This document shows positions 23,002 through 32,458 of a stretch of DNA of 64,000 bases, piece after piece (within the stretch, counting starts at the first letter, position 1; every line of letters begins with the position of its first letter). A program made the translations under genes and the position numbers. The notes beneath the pieces are model-generated. The model made no database searches. It was not told where the DNA came from and was given only the letters and a program-made list of their open reading frames with translations. The stretch is from Aphanomyces cochlioides (Eukaryota > Oomycota > Saprolegniomycetes > Saprolegniales > Verrucalvaceae). Where the stretch lies: NCBI GenBank assembly GCA_019828595.1, contig JAHQRK010000004.1, positions 3,286,001 to 3,350,000 of the forward strand, given 5' to 3'.

Positions 23002-23009
23002 GTTACGTG

Positions 23010-23914
23010 CTAAATCAAATCATTATTGCTTGACTGTCTTTGCATTTCCAACTGCCGAGCAAGCCACGCTTTGCGAAATTCGCCTTTCATCGAAAGAAAC
23101 ATTGACGCGCGAGTGGAATTTTCCATGACCGCAGCAGCATCGACCATTTCATTGATATACAAAATTTCGCCAAATTCGCTTTGAAGGACTTCAATTGCCT
23201 TCTCATGTGCCGTGGCATCCTTTGCAGTTGGTTTCAATGCATTAGCCAAGATTTCCAGTTCCTTTGACGCCAAAGTGTGAACTGCGGAGAAGTCGCTTGA
23301 CAATTTCGAAGCAATTGTTGGTCGCGAGCGCTTGGACGAAGGACCACTTGCATTAGCGCTTGCGCGTCGTGTTGGTTGCTGCAATGGTTCAATGTCGGCT
23401 TCATCACATCCATCGGACTGGTCTTCTTCATGAGTATGGTTATCCTCTTCGCTTCCACTGGAATTCGAGTCGTGTGCTGTGTCGACTTCAGGAAGAGGAG
23501 TCGACGATGCCAATGCAAACTGTCCTGTCGCAATGGTGCCTTGGAATAGTCGCTCGCATAGATTGAACTGGGGAACCGTTTTGTCCGCCACAATTTCCAT
23601 GTCCTGGGCTTTCCTTCCAGAAAGTGCTCCCACGTAGTCGTTCGACATTGTACTTGGCATGTTTCGGACTCCCATCCCATCCCGCTGGTCGAAACAATTT
23701 TCGACACAACGCCGTACATTGCTTTGATAATGTCGTGGCGGGACTTGAGCTGTGATAGCTTCATAGTTGTCTTGTGCGTATCGTTCAGATGCTTGAGGGC
23801 TGCTGCCCAAGCTTCCTTCTTATAACCACTGTTAGCCTTCTTTCCCAGCACAGTAACTTGATATACTAGCTCTTCAAGCCACGTGAGGTCAAAGTCGTCA
23901 GTCCATATCGCCAT
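23010..23914 (-). pseudogene. Harbinger Myb/SANT-like DNA-binding protein, multiple frameshifts
   Basis: Starts at ATG 23914, convergent with the transposase; the two stops are 8 bp apart. The N-terminal part (WTDDFDLTWLEELVYQV to GMGWESETCQVQC) is a Myb_DNA-bind_3-type trihelix domain with the characteristic SGxGW motif. Between about 23655 and 23590 the coding information switches frame three times: the pieces SNDYV, WEHFLEGKP and QDMEIVADKTVPQF lie in alternating frames. The C-terminal half, acidic with a Ser/Arg linker and a Gln-rich end, is then open to 23010. In Harbinger elements this protein helps the transposase enter the nucleus and bind the ends. Confidence 0.85.
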
Positions 23915-24186
23915 GATAACGAGTTCAAGTGATGCAGTGGCGGGAATCGAGGAGTGAGGTGAAGAATTCTGTGTTTTCTTGATTTACCCTATTTCGACAG
24001 GATCACAAAGAAAACTTTTGCAGATTTGGCAAATAAATTTTATGCCATAATATCGAACAATTTGTCAAAAAATATTGAAGAATTTTCTCACATGACTGGC
24101 AGGCAGACAACTCATTTTAGGAATATTACACTATTTTTATTTTGGTATTTTTTCTTGAGATTCGCCTATTTTATGCCAATATTTAC

Positions 24187-24204
24187 TGGCATCCAGACTA
24201 GGCC
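24187..24204 (-). repeat. Right terminal inverted repeat of Harbinger element
   Basis: 18 bp, the exact reverse complement of 21646-21663, directly followed by target-site TAA at 24205-24207. Confidence 0.92.
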
Positions 24205-24275
24205 TAAACTTTGAAAAAATATGAAAAATATTTGGTGAAAAGTTGAAATTTCAACTTGTGTGGAAGACCAACAGC

Positions 24276-24735
24276 ATGGCCACTCAACGACGATTGTTGC
24301 CGCTTGGTACGTCGCCAACGGAGGGATGGATGGAATTATATGAACTGTCTTGCTATGTGTGTAGAACTTATCGATAAATGCATCGGTTCCCGCATTTGGA
24401 TCATTATGAAAGGCGACAAGGAATTCATTGGCACCCTTCGAGGTTTCGATGATTATGTGAGTACGTCCTTCCCTCTCTTGAGTGTATGAAGCTTACTTCG
24501 TAGACATGGTCCTCGATGACGTGATAGAATAGTACGCTTTGACGCCATTAACGTTGTATCATTCTTGCTGTCTGTAGTGAAATTACTCCAGAAGGGAAGC
24601 GAAAGATCAAAGTGGACCAAGTCTTGTTGAACGGAAACAATGTGTGCTTGGTGGGCTTGGCTTTCCTGTATCGTTTCTCATTCTTTGTAGCTTGTGCCTG
24701 GAGGAGACCCCGAGGAAAACGAAAACAAGGCATAA
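24276..24735 (+). CDS. LSM5: U6 snRNA-associated Sm-like protein LSm5
   Basis: Five very small exons: 24276-24306, 24365-24460, 24504-24531, 24578-24650 and 24691-24735; introns are 58, 43, 46 and 40 nt and the protein is 90 residues. It matches LSm5 along its whole length: [19 protein letters not shown], the Sm1 motif with [17 protein letters not shown], and the Sm2 motif ILLNGNN-type [16 protein letters not shown]. LSm5 is part of the LSm2-8 ring on U6 snRNA in the nucleus and of LSm1-7 in cytoplasmic mRNA decay. The start codon is only 69 bp from the right end of the Harbinger insertion, so the transposon has probably displaced its promoter; no TATCCGG element is seen nearby. Confidence 0.95.
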
Positions 24736-24901
24736 ATCGCTCTTGTGCAATCATCGTCCCTCTCCGTGGTATCATGGATGCCACAATAATATCAATCAAG
24801 ACTTTCTCGTAGTATGCTCGACGAGTTTCTTTTGCAAGACGCATAGATGTGGACGCACAGCCAACCTTTTGTTGGTTTCCCCTTAATCTATCAGTACAGC
24901 T

Positions 24902-25276
24902 CTAATTCTTCGCCTTGGATGTGTTCTTTTCCTTGATCGCTCGTCGGTACGACAATTTGATCAATCGTCGCTTGTCTTCCAACGATTCCAAGTTGTCGTA
25001 TCCTTTACGCTCAAGCTCGCCTAGTGTAGGTTTGGGCTCTAATAGAGTAAAGAGCCATTCGGGGTATTCTTCACGAGGCTTCAATTCGGGGTGCGATCCA
25101 TCCTTCAAGATGTTGACTGGTGCGTACTTGGTGATATCCACGACTTCGTCGACAACTTTAGGAGCACCACCTTTCTTGTCTTTGCCTTTAGCGGGTGCCT
25201 TAGCAGGGGCAGCAAAGCCACGAGTGATCTGAGCGGATGGAAGACGCTGCGATGTACCGCGGATGATGCGAAGCAT
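24902..25276 (-). CDS. Mitochondrial large ribosomal subunit protein mL54
   Basis: A single exon of 124 residues from ATG 25276; the upstream in-frame extension has no plausible leader. The first ~25 residues (LRIIRGTSQRLPSAQITRGF) are basic, hydroxylated and without acids, as in a mitochondrial targeting peptide. An Ala/Lys linker follows, then the conserved mL54 block YPEWLFTLLEPKPTLGELE and a basic C-terminal helix (DKRRLIKLSYRRAIKEKN). mL54 (yeast MRPL37) is a small protein of the mitochondrial large subunit. A perfect TTATCCGGATAA palindrome lies 47-58 bp upstream. Nothing is seen in the 166 bp to LSM5, which ends convergently. Confidence 0.88.
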   Translation of the reverse strand: MLRIIRGTSQRLPSAQITRGFAAPAKAPAKGKDKKGGAPKVVDEVVDITKYAPVNILKDGSHPELKPREEYPEWLFTLLEPKPTLGELERKGYDNLESLEDKRRLIKLSYRRAIKEKNTSKAKN

Positions 25277-25322
25277 GTTGGTCTTTGGTGAGCAAAATGA
25301 ATTGGTGACCAACCACCACCAA

Positions 25323-25334
25323 TTATCCGGATAA
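25323..25334. promoter_or_regulatory. Perfect 12-bp palindrome TTATCCGGATAA upstream of mL54
   Basis: The cleanest copy of the recurrent promoter word, 47 bp upstream of the mL54 start and 60 bp downstream of the PA-domain gene stop (25394). Only mL54 starts here, so the palindrome probably sets the mL54 promoter. Confidence 0.6.
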
Positions 25335-25393
25335 TACACAAAGAAATCCGAAATCTATTTTTAAAGTTTTCACAAAAGGAACAATTGCTCAAG

Positions 25394-26690
25394 CTACAAT
25401 TCATCATGTCTTGAGACTTTGACTTGGTCTTCGATAGCATCCCAAGCGACCTTCGATCCTCCGACGACATTGATGAAATGGCTACGGATAGCAAGCTTGC
25501 GAGCTAGAGTATGTCCATGTCGCTTGAGAAGATCGACAAGAAATACATTTCTACCATCATCCATGAGCTAAAACCACACTGTCAAAGCTTACCGCCGATT
25601 TTTTCGCTTTGGCCATGAGCCCAAATCACTAAGCTGCGCAATCGCTTCCCAAGTGTTTGCCACATTGGCATTTTCTTTCAATACCACAGGAATATCACTG
25701 CGCAAAATTTCTCGAGCAGTCTTTTTCGACACCATTCCCGATGGGATTGTGATATTGTATGCTGCCCACTGCTCAGCAACAGAAGGCCGGATAAGAGCTT
25801 CATTTTCTCCTTGTACGAAAAGGACAGAAGCTGCTCCTGCTACTTGTGCGTTGGAGACCTATTTCGAAGAAAAATTTCATTTGTCTGCCAAATGCTGTAG
25901 ATACCTGGGTCAAAAACGAGCAGTTGGCATTGTGACCAAAGATAATCACAACATGATTGGCAACGTCATTTGTCAGCTCACTGCATGCGTGTTGTGGGTT
26001 TGCTTGGACCACTGGCAAATGCTGAGTGAGAAGTGGACTACCAAATGTTGATGCCAAGAACTCCCATTCGGAGATTTTCATATCGGGAGAGTATATAAAG
26101 CCACCCCGCACTGAAGAAGACATGTATTCCGAATCTTCAGGCACAAATGGACGACAAATCGACTTGGGACAGATCATAGGGATTAATTTTCCAAATACAG
26201 CTTCACGATTTGCCGCAACCCGGATTTGATCACCTAAAATGAATAAATCAGAAACTGCAGTGCAAAACAGCGTACCTCCACTTTTTCGCACCATGACAGT
26301 TGGAATATCAATTTCGCCCTTGTCGATATGTGCCACAGGGCGGACGACTTCTTCAGTATCACTGACAATAATCAGTCCGGCAGCGCCTGCAGCTTGGACG
26401 TTTTTCGACTTCTCTTCGAACGAGCAGACACCCCGGTCGAGCACAACTAGCGAGGAATTGGTCACCAAAGCGAGATCATCTTCGCTGAATTCTGAGCAGC
26501 CAAGATTGTTTGCAGGCGTGACAAACTCGCACTCTTCGAGTGGAATATTTCCTCCGTAGGAGTCTCGAAAGTACTGGATTGGGGCAATACCATGTCGAAG
26601 ATAAATTCTTCCCCAAAATGGGCTTTCATCAGTGCCGACAGCGAGACTAGCAAACGTGAAGACTAGTACAGCGATGAATGATGTGCGCAT
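25394..26690 (-). CDS. Secreted protein with protease-associated (PA) domain
   Basis: Four exons: 26690-26276, 26233-25905, 25858-25593 and 25550-25394; introns are 42, 46 and 42 nt and the product is 388 residues. The start is ATG 26690; the frame is open further upstream only from TTG. Residues 1-20 (RTSFIAVLVFTFASLAVG) form a signal peptide. The PA domain spans roughly 30-150: GRIYLRHGIAPIQYF at its start, then LVVLDRGVCSFEEKSKNVQAAGAAGLIIVSD and the IPTVMVRKSGGDQI lid. No protease domain follows. The Cys-rich middle and the basic C-terminus are unassigned. A role as a luminal or secreted adaptor is only inferred. The first intron is in frame with the coding sequence and would be missed by ORF-only reading. 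A CCAAT box is 98 bp upstream. Confidence 0.8.
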
Positions 26691-27159
26691 TACGGAACAC
26701 AATCGAAATATGACCTGAGTGAAAACAAATGAAGGTAGAAGGACGTCGATTTTAGAAGGATGTGACCTTTCATCTCAGAAGACAATGATTGGCCATTCTT
26801 TATACTGCATTAAAAAACACTAAAAAAGGATCTTGACATGAAATTCACCACAATGCTGAACATGGTTTTGAGAAAGGTGTCTAACAAACCAAGCGCCAGT
26901 ATCAAACCAAACAGCAACTGGGTCGCCCGATTACTGTTGTTATGGCAAGGAATAGAAAAAGCTGACTGTTGATCAGTTCGAGGAAAGAAATATGCTTCGA
27001 AGGATTCGTTACAAGAGGCAACGGAGACAAATCCTGAGCAAAGAGGTTGAATGAATTAAGATGTTAAATATGAAATTGAAAATCTTCAATCTTAACGCCA
27101 CGGGCACGGATACAGACAGAATTGGATAAGTAGGATTTGAACGGCTCGACAGTCATGAG
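26691..27159. other. Intergenic region between PA-domain and F-box genes
   Basis: About 470 bp. The part next to the PA gene carries ATTGG (a CCAAT box on the minus strand) at 26788-26792. The remainder is A-rich and includes the 3' flank of the F-box gene. No ORF, RNA gene or repeat recognised. Confidence 0.5.
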
Positions 27160-30100
27160 TTATGCAGCGCAATTCCCAATACACACTGTAGGTGTTTCGT
27201 TGGTAGTGGAATCCAAGGTGGAGCATCGAGAGCATAAAGAGATACCACACCTTGCGCAAGAAGAGATGCAAGACTGGCAAACTAATAATTCGCAAAAGGA
27301 ACACTTCATTTGAGGTACATTGCACTTTTCCCCGCATATAATGCAATGATTCGCACGGTAGTGATCCAAATAAAACTCCACAACCTGCTCCACGTTTTCA
27401 ATTGTACTCCCAGCCACAAGTTTGGGTGAATAAGCAACTTTGCCTCTAGATATCCACTCCCGTATTACTGTGGCGACAGAGTAGTCAACTTCATCTAGAG
27501 TGGCCACCAAGTCCACTTGGTTTTGAAGTAGCAGGCTCCATAAACACATTTGTCGTTTGTACTCCGCTGACGACACAATATAACTTCCAATCGCCTTGAT
27601 TGATTTCAAGGTTTCCTTGGCCGAAGCATGCGCAACACCATACCGAACAAACTGAGTTTTAATTGATGCCAATGATCTGTTTATTGAACAAGTCCATTGA
27701 GGAACGCCCAATTCGAGGAAATGAAGGTCTAGCATATCGGAGCGTTGGCAAGAGTCGACATGCATTTTTACTAAAATATCTGCCAGCTGGTTAATTGTGC
27801 TGATCTCAATGCCACAAAAGCAGGGTAATCCGTTCTCCAGATATAATTGCTTCAATTCCATGCTTCTGTAAGAAATTTCGGGCCACTTTCGCTCGATCAA
27901 GGCATTGTGCAAAATTCGTACTCTCTCACTTTTTCTTTGATATTTGATAATATAAACGTCAATCAGTCGACGGGCTGTTTTCATCGTGACGGTGAATGAG
28001 TCTGCATCGATTCTGGGGTAAAGCTCTAGTCCTATTTGAAGGGATATTTCTGGCGATATCAAGGGGATATTTGCGGTTGAGCTTGCCGAACTTTTGCTTT
28101 CTTGTACAATTTCCTTTATGACAGCGTCAAGAAAGCGGTGACATGGCCATTTTTCGATGAATAGAAGGTAAAGGGCAACGTATTTTGCGTTGCTTGAAAC
28201 TTCATCCTCAACACATGCCGATCCTGTCAGTATAAATTCTTCAACCACAAGGTTGCCTTGAGAATATTTGAATGATGAACCCAAATCATCCAATGTAGCT
28301 CCAAAAAACTTCAACGCCTTTAAAATTAAGTTTCGATTGGCAACGTAAATACCTGTCATGCGAGTGACATGGTCTATTTGTGCAATTCCATTTTGGATGT
28401 AATCTTCCACCAAGCCAAAAACGCATGTGTAGAATTCTTGATCGAAATCAACTGCAATTCCTTGTGACAAAAGAGACGTGAAAATAGCATCACGACGGCA
28501 TTGTGTTTCAACATGATATTTGCACACAGCCTGCACCAAGTCTCGAGGATCAGAGAATAATTTACCCTGAAAAATTGTACGTCCCTCTTTCAGGAATTCA
28601 CTCCCGCATGAAATATCTTGCGGGGTAACTTTACAACCTTGATCTTCGCATATTCGAGTCAGCGTTCCAAGTCGAGAGATTTCATGATAAAATGATTGGA
28701 CTAAGGAACCCATTGGCATTTCGCACGTCGACTGCGAATTAATTGCTTTCAATAAAAAACCCTTGGAAGGCATAATTTTCGTTGCATATCCCTCTCGCTT
28801 TAGCTTTTGGACAAGCTTGTTCTCCAATGTTGAGCACTTACTCGCAGCTTCAATGTATTTCTTCACCAAAGTTCGTGCGCCAGCATAGGTGGAGCCGAGA
28901 AAAACAGCAACACCATCAAACACATAAGTTTTGAAAGCTCCTATTGCCAATACAGATAATGCCTTGTCAGGGTCGTCTGTTGTGAGCGAACAGGGAAACA
29001 TTTCCCCTACAACGTGCTTTAATCGCGAGTAGCGAGCCTCTAAGTTTCTGGCAAAGTCGGATGACGTGATAATATATTGTCCATAGCCAATCGGGACTGA
29101 ACCCTTATCAAGAAATCGATCAATGATATCTTGAAATACGACGTAGAGTTTCTCATATCTCAACCCACATTTCGATCCAATCCAATACTTCACTTCTTCT
29201 TCTCGGTGTTGTTTGTTAATCCATCTCGAATATGCAATGGGTGGAGTTAAGCAAGGATCCTTCGATTCACAATATTCTGAGATCCATCCAGTATTCACTG
29301 TTTGACTTCTGGGGTCTCCTAAGTTGAATAAATAACGTCGAACTGAACGCATCTTCACTGATATCCAATTGGGAACTTCTGGCCGATAAGTTTGCGCGTG
29401 ACTCAAAACACATTGCAGTACGACTTCAGGAGATAATTTTGTTCTTGGCCGATTCAAGAAGTCGGCATATTTGGAGCAAGTTTCTTGAGACAACTCCATG
29501 GTACAACCAATATTTTGCAGCATACACTCAATTTGTCGATGCTTCATCAGTTTCAAGCAATTATTTCTTTGCCATCGCAGTATCTTTTTATGTTGTATTC
29601 TTTTCAATCCTTTGTTCCCACCGTACTTCAATTTTGCACAGTACCCAGCCTCCATCTCTAAGTAAAGCTTCATTCTCCCTAACAAATGTGAGTTTATTCT
29701 CGGAAAGTAATTTCTTCCACCACGAACAATATATTGAAGAGGAGCGAGATCTGCGTCTTTCAAGGAAAATTGCTCCTTTGCATATGTCTTGCTGATGAGC
29801 ACGCTCTTAATACTGTGCTTCCGGTGATCTTCGCAAAGATTGACATACTTCCATGGACGGATTGCTGGGCTATTATTCCTTAGACAGACGAAGCATTTCC
29901 TTTCGCGAGCACAAAATGCTCGTTTGAGATACTCTTTCCAGGTTGCAGCATGTAAGTTCGGTAAGATATCGATGTAATCTTGAAATAACGCTGACCACGT
30001 ATGCTCCAATGCATTCTTCATTGCAAGGCAAGTCGATGCCATCAGGGTAATCGTTTTTTCATCCAAGTATTGCATGACATGCAGAATTACTTCGTGAGGA

Positions 30101-30204
30101 AGCAGAATTATATCGCCAGCTGATGAAAGTCGAACTTGTTTACACTGTCGCGGGAATGATTCACATTCGTCCAGCTCTAACAAGCTTGGAGAATTTCTCT
30201 TCAT
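27160..30204 (-). CDS. F-box protein with XPA-like zinc/DNA-binding module and C-terminal Cys-rich finger
   Basis: A single intronless frame of 1014 residues from ATG 30204. Residues 34-78 form an F-box (LLPHEVILHVMQYLDEKTI), which would bind Skp1 in an SCF ubiquitin ligase. Directly after it come C104xxC107...C124xxH127 and then ISKTYAKEQFSLKDADL (137-153) and GRMKLYLEME (176-185). These reproduce the order and spacing of the XPA zinc finger and core (ITKTEAK-x-YLLKD-x-DL...MKLYLK), which binds damaged DNA junctions. The central 750 residues are repetitive helical sequence without a recognised fold. The last 60 residues hold at least 11 Cys in CxxC pairs, RING- or FYVE-like. Lack of introns is unusual beside its neighbours. 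A CCAAT box lies near 30363. Confidence 0.75.
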   Translation of the reverse strand: MKRNSPSLLELDECESFPRQCKQVRLSSAGDIILLPHEVILHVMQYLDEKTITLMASTCLAMKNALEHTWSALFQDYIDILPNLHAATWKEYLKRAFCARERKCFVCLRNNSPAIRPWKYVNLCEDHRKHSIKSVLISKTYAKEQFSLKDADLAPLQYIVRGGRNYFPRINSHLLGRMKLYLEMEAGYCAKLKYGGNKGLKRIQHKKILRWQRNNCLKLMKHRQIECMLQNIGCTMELSQETCSKYADFLNRPRTKLSPEVVLQCVLSHAQTYRPEVPNWISVKMRSVRRYLFNLGDPRSQTVNTGWISEYCESKDPCLTPPIAYSRWINKQHREEEVKYWIGSKCGLRYEKLYVVFQDIIDRFLDKGSVPIGYGQYIITSSDFARNLEARYSRLKHVVGEMFPCSLTTDDPDKALSVLAIGAFKTYVFDGVAVFLGSTYAGARTLVKKYIEAASKCSTLENKLVQKLKREGYATKIMPSKGFLLKAINSQSTCEMPMGSLVQSFYHEISRLGTLTRICEDQGCKVTPQDISCGSEFLKEGRTIFQGKLFSDPRDLVQAVCKYHVETQCRRDAIFTSLLSQGIAVDFDQEFYTCVFGLVEDYIQNGIAQIDHVTRMTGIYVANRNLILKALKFFGATLDDLGSSFKYSQGNLVVEEFILTGSACVEDEVSSNAKYVALYLLFIEKWPCHRFLDAVIKEIVQESKSSASSTANIPLISPEISLQIGLELYPRIDADSFTVTMKTARRLIDVYIIKYQRKSERVRILHNALIERKWPEISYRSMELKQLYLENGLPCFCGIEISTINQLADILVKMHVDSCQRSDMLDLHFLELGVPQWTCSINRSLASIKTQFVRYGVAHASAKETLKSIKAIGSYIVSSAEYKRQMCLWSLLLQNQVDLVATLDEVDYSVATVIREWISRGKVAYSPKLVAGSTIENVEQVVEFYLDHYRANHCIICGEKCNVPQMKCSFCELLVCQSCISSCARCGISLCSRCSTLDSTTNETPTVCIGNCAA

Positions 30205-30598
30205 AGAGGATGGTTAGCTGTTCAGAGGTATCAATGATATCGAGAAATGAGCTTTCCATATCTTGCTGTCATTGCGAACAGGAAAGCGCCAGAACGTCGC
30301 GCACTTTTTGAAGTTATACTTGAAGATTGTATAGTTCATTAGCGGGATAATCTTTTATCTCTGATTGGCTCGCTTTTTGATATGGATAAAATTGGAAAAA
30401 ATAGAATCAAAGAATATCCAAAATCCTTCAAGTTTGATGGTTGTATAATCTCATGCGAGGCGGACCCAAACACAATTTTCACCCCTGTGAATTCTCTCTC
30501 AAACTTAAGAAGATAGCTGGTGACCGGGCTCTCTTGTAAGATGGTCCACGAGAGGAAAGAGAAATTCCTAGTTTATTTACTATTATATTAGGAAATAA

Positions 30599-30872
30599 GG
30601 GTGCGTCTGGCAAAATTTCAAAATCAATATGCCATTTTCAGCAAAATTGGGATCAACGATTTATGGCATATTCAAAATGGAGGTAAAACCTCCATTTCGT
30701 AAAATGGCATTTTGGGAGCCTCCAGTGAGTATATCCCAACCAAAAATATTGGATTTGGTGCAAAACTCTCTGAGATAACCAAGGCCATATTTTTACCTCA
30801 ATTATTGAATTTGGCCTCAAAATGCCATTTTGGGCTTATTTATTGTAATATTTTCTGTTGCCAGACGGGCCC
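30599..30872. mobile_element. Harbinger-type MITE (274 bp, non-coding)
   Basis: The left end GGGTGCGTCTGGCAA at 30599 and the right end, whose complement reads GGGCCCGTCTGGCAA, form 15-bp inverted repeats with two mismatches. TAA flanks both sides (30596-30598 and 30873-30875), the same target-site duplication as the 2.5-kb Harbinger copy. The interior is A/T-rich, codes for nothing, and contains a hairpin near 30678-30695 (TGGAGGTAAAACCTCCA) and several copies of ATGCCATTTTG. Size, TIRs and TSD define a miniature inverted-repeat element. The TIRs are not those of the 21.6-kb copy, so a different autonomous parent is implied. Confidence 0.82.
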
Positions 30873-30906
30873 TAAACCTGTGGTGTGAATAATTCCAATT
30901 TATTGA

Positions 30907-30916
30907 ATCCGGATAA
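30907..30916. promoter_or_regulatory. ATCCGGATAA element upstream of EIF4A3
   Basis: One copy of the palindromic promoter word, 104 bp upstream of the EIF4A3 start and 34 bp beyond the right end of the MITE. A partial copy (TACGGATAT) lies near 30949. Confidence 0.5.
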
Positions 30917-31019
30917 CCACATTAAATCTCAACTTGAATAAAGGCATATACGGATATTTCTGGAAGGATAAAAAAGAGGGAGTTCTTCCATCCATTCCAT
31001 AAGAACTGAAGGAGAGACT

Positions 31020-32390
31020 ATGGGACGTGAAGATCGAGGAAGTGAACGAGTCGTTCGACGTGATACCAACCGCGAAGCCAAGGATTTATTGGAAGGAAAA
31101 GAGGTTGAATTTACGACGACTGATGGTTTGGAAGTCGTGCCAACGTTTGAAGCTATGGGACTGAAAGAAGATCTCTTACGTGGTATTTACGCGTATGGTT
31201 TTGAAAAGCCTTCTGCGATTCAACAGCGTGCCATTCGTCCTGCCATCCAAGGGCGAGATTTGATTGCTCAATCGCAATCTGGTACGGGTAAAACTGCGGT
31301 GTTTTCTATTTCCATCTTGCAAACATTGGACTGTGCCAGTAATGAGACCCAGGCGCTTGCATTGAGTCCTACTCGTGAATTAGCTGAGCAGACCCAAAAA
31401 GTTCTCCTTGCTCTCGGTGATTATATGAACGTTCAATGTCATGCCTGCATTGGTGGCAAGTCTATTGGCGAAGATATTAGACGCCTTGACTTCGGGGTGC
31501 AGGTTGGGCATGATCAAACTTTCTTTGCTTGACATCTTTCTTAGGTAGTGAGTGGCACCCCTGGTCGTGTGTTCGACATGATCCGCCGCCGAAACTTGCG
31601 TACGAGAAATATTAAAATGTTGGTTATTGATGAAGCCGATGAAATGCTGAGCAAGGGGTTCAAGGAACAAATTTATGACATTTATCGGTAAGCGTACAAA
31701 CGTAAACTCTCTTCACCTTTTGTCAAGATACCTCCCCCCGTCAACCCAAGTACTGCTAATCAGCGCTACCCTTCCCGCTGATGTGCTGGAAATGACGAAG
31801 AAATTCATGAACGAACCCGTGAAGGTTCTTGTCAAGCGTGATGAATTGACATTGGAAGGCATCAAGCAATTTTTTGTGGCGGTGGAGAAAGAAGAATGGA
31901 AGTTCGATACTCTCTGCGATTTGTATGACACATTGACAATCACGCAAGCTGTGATTTTTTGTAATACAAAGAGAAAGGTGGACTGGCTTACTGGCAAAAT
32001 GCGTGAGGCAAATTTTACTGTTGCATCAATGCATGGTGACATGCCTCAAAATGAACGTGATGCTATCATGCAAGAATTTCGTTCCGGTGGTTCCCGTGTG
32101 CTGATCACCACAGATATTTGGGGTCGTGGTTTGGATGTCCAACAAGTGTCTTTAGTCATTTGTTACGATCTGCCCAGCAATCGTGAATTATACATCCATC
32201 GGTAAGATAACATCACTGCAACTCATTCGTTAACTTAATACGTAGCATTGGTCGTTCTGGTCGTTTTGGTCGTAAGGGTGTGGCGATCAACTTCGTAAAA
32301 GATGAAGACATTCGTATTCTGCGGGACATCGAACAATTTTACAGTACCCAAATCGACGAAATGCCCATGAATGTTGCCGATCTCATCTAA
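31020..32390 (+). CDS. EIF4A3: DEAD-box RNA helicase eIF4A-III (exon junction complex core)
   Basis: Four exons: 31020-31502, 31545-31687, 31728-32201 and 32246-32390; introns are 42, 40 and 44 nt and the protein is 414 residues. Helicase motifs in order: Q motif ([10 protein letters not shown]), I (SQSGTGKT), Ia (PTREL), II (DEAD), III (SAT), IV-V ([14 protein letters not shown]) and VI (HRIGRSGR). The C-terminal stretch [17 protein letters not shown] is diagnostic for eIF4A-III over the translation factor eIF4A-I. The protein clamps spliced mRNA upstream of exon junctions and also acts in rRNA processing. An EJC core fits the intron-dense genome. The ZIP gene ends convergently 68 bp away. 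Confidence 0.96.
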
Positions 32391-32458
32391 GCGGACTCTA
32401 TTTCAACCCTTTACTTCGAGTTCTGTTCGATCCCTATAAAATATATTTTCGACATATC

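Larger units (their letters stand above)
21646..24204. mobile_element. PIF/Harbinger DNA transposon, complete ends, decayed genes
   Basis: An element of 2559 bp. Its ends are an 18-bp perfect terminal inverted repeat, GGCCTAGTCTGGATGCCA at 21646-21663 and its complement at 24187-24204, flanked by the trinucleotide TAA on both sides (21643-21645 and 24205-24207). TWA target duplications, short TIRs and two convergent genes (DDE transposase and Myb/SANT-like protein) are the hallmarks of the PIF/Harbinger superfamily. Both genes carry several lesions, so the copy cannot move by itself, although its ends could still be recognised in trans. It lies between the serine dehydratase promoter and LSM5. 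Confidence 0.93.

Noticed and set aside
25394..25616. Independent small gene (56-65 residues) behind the PA-domain gene, using a 25-nt intron
   Set aside because: A 42-nt intron joins the same sequence in frame to the PA-domain protein and fits the intron size of the window, so it is the last exon rather than a separate gene.
27110..27160. tRNA-like T-arm (GTTCAAATCC on the minus strand)
   Set aside because: No matching acceptor stem, D-arm or A box around it; it lies in the 3' flank of the F-box gene.
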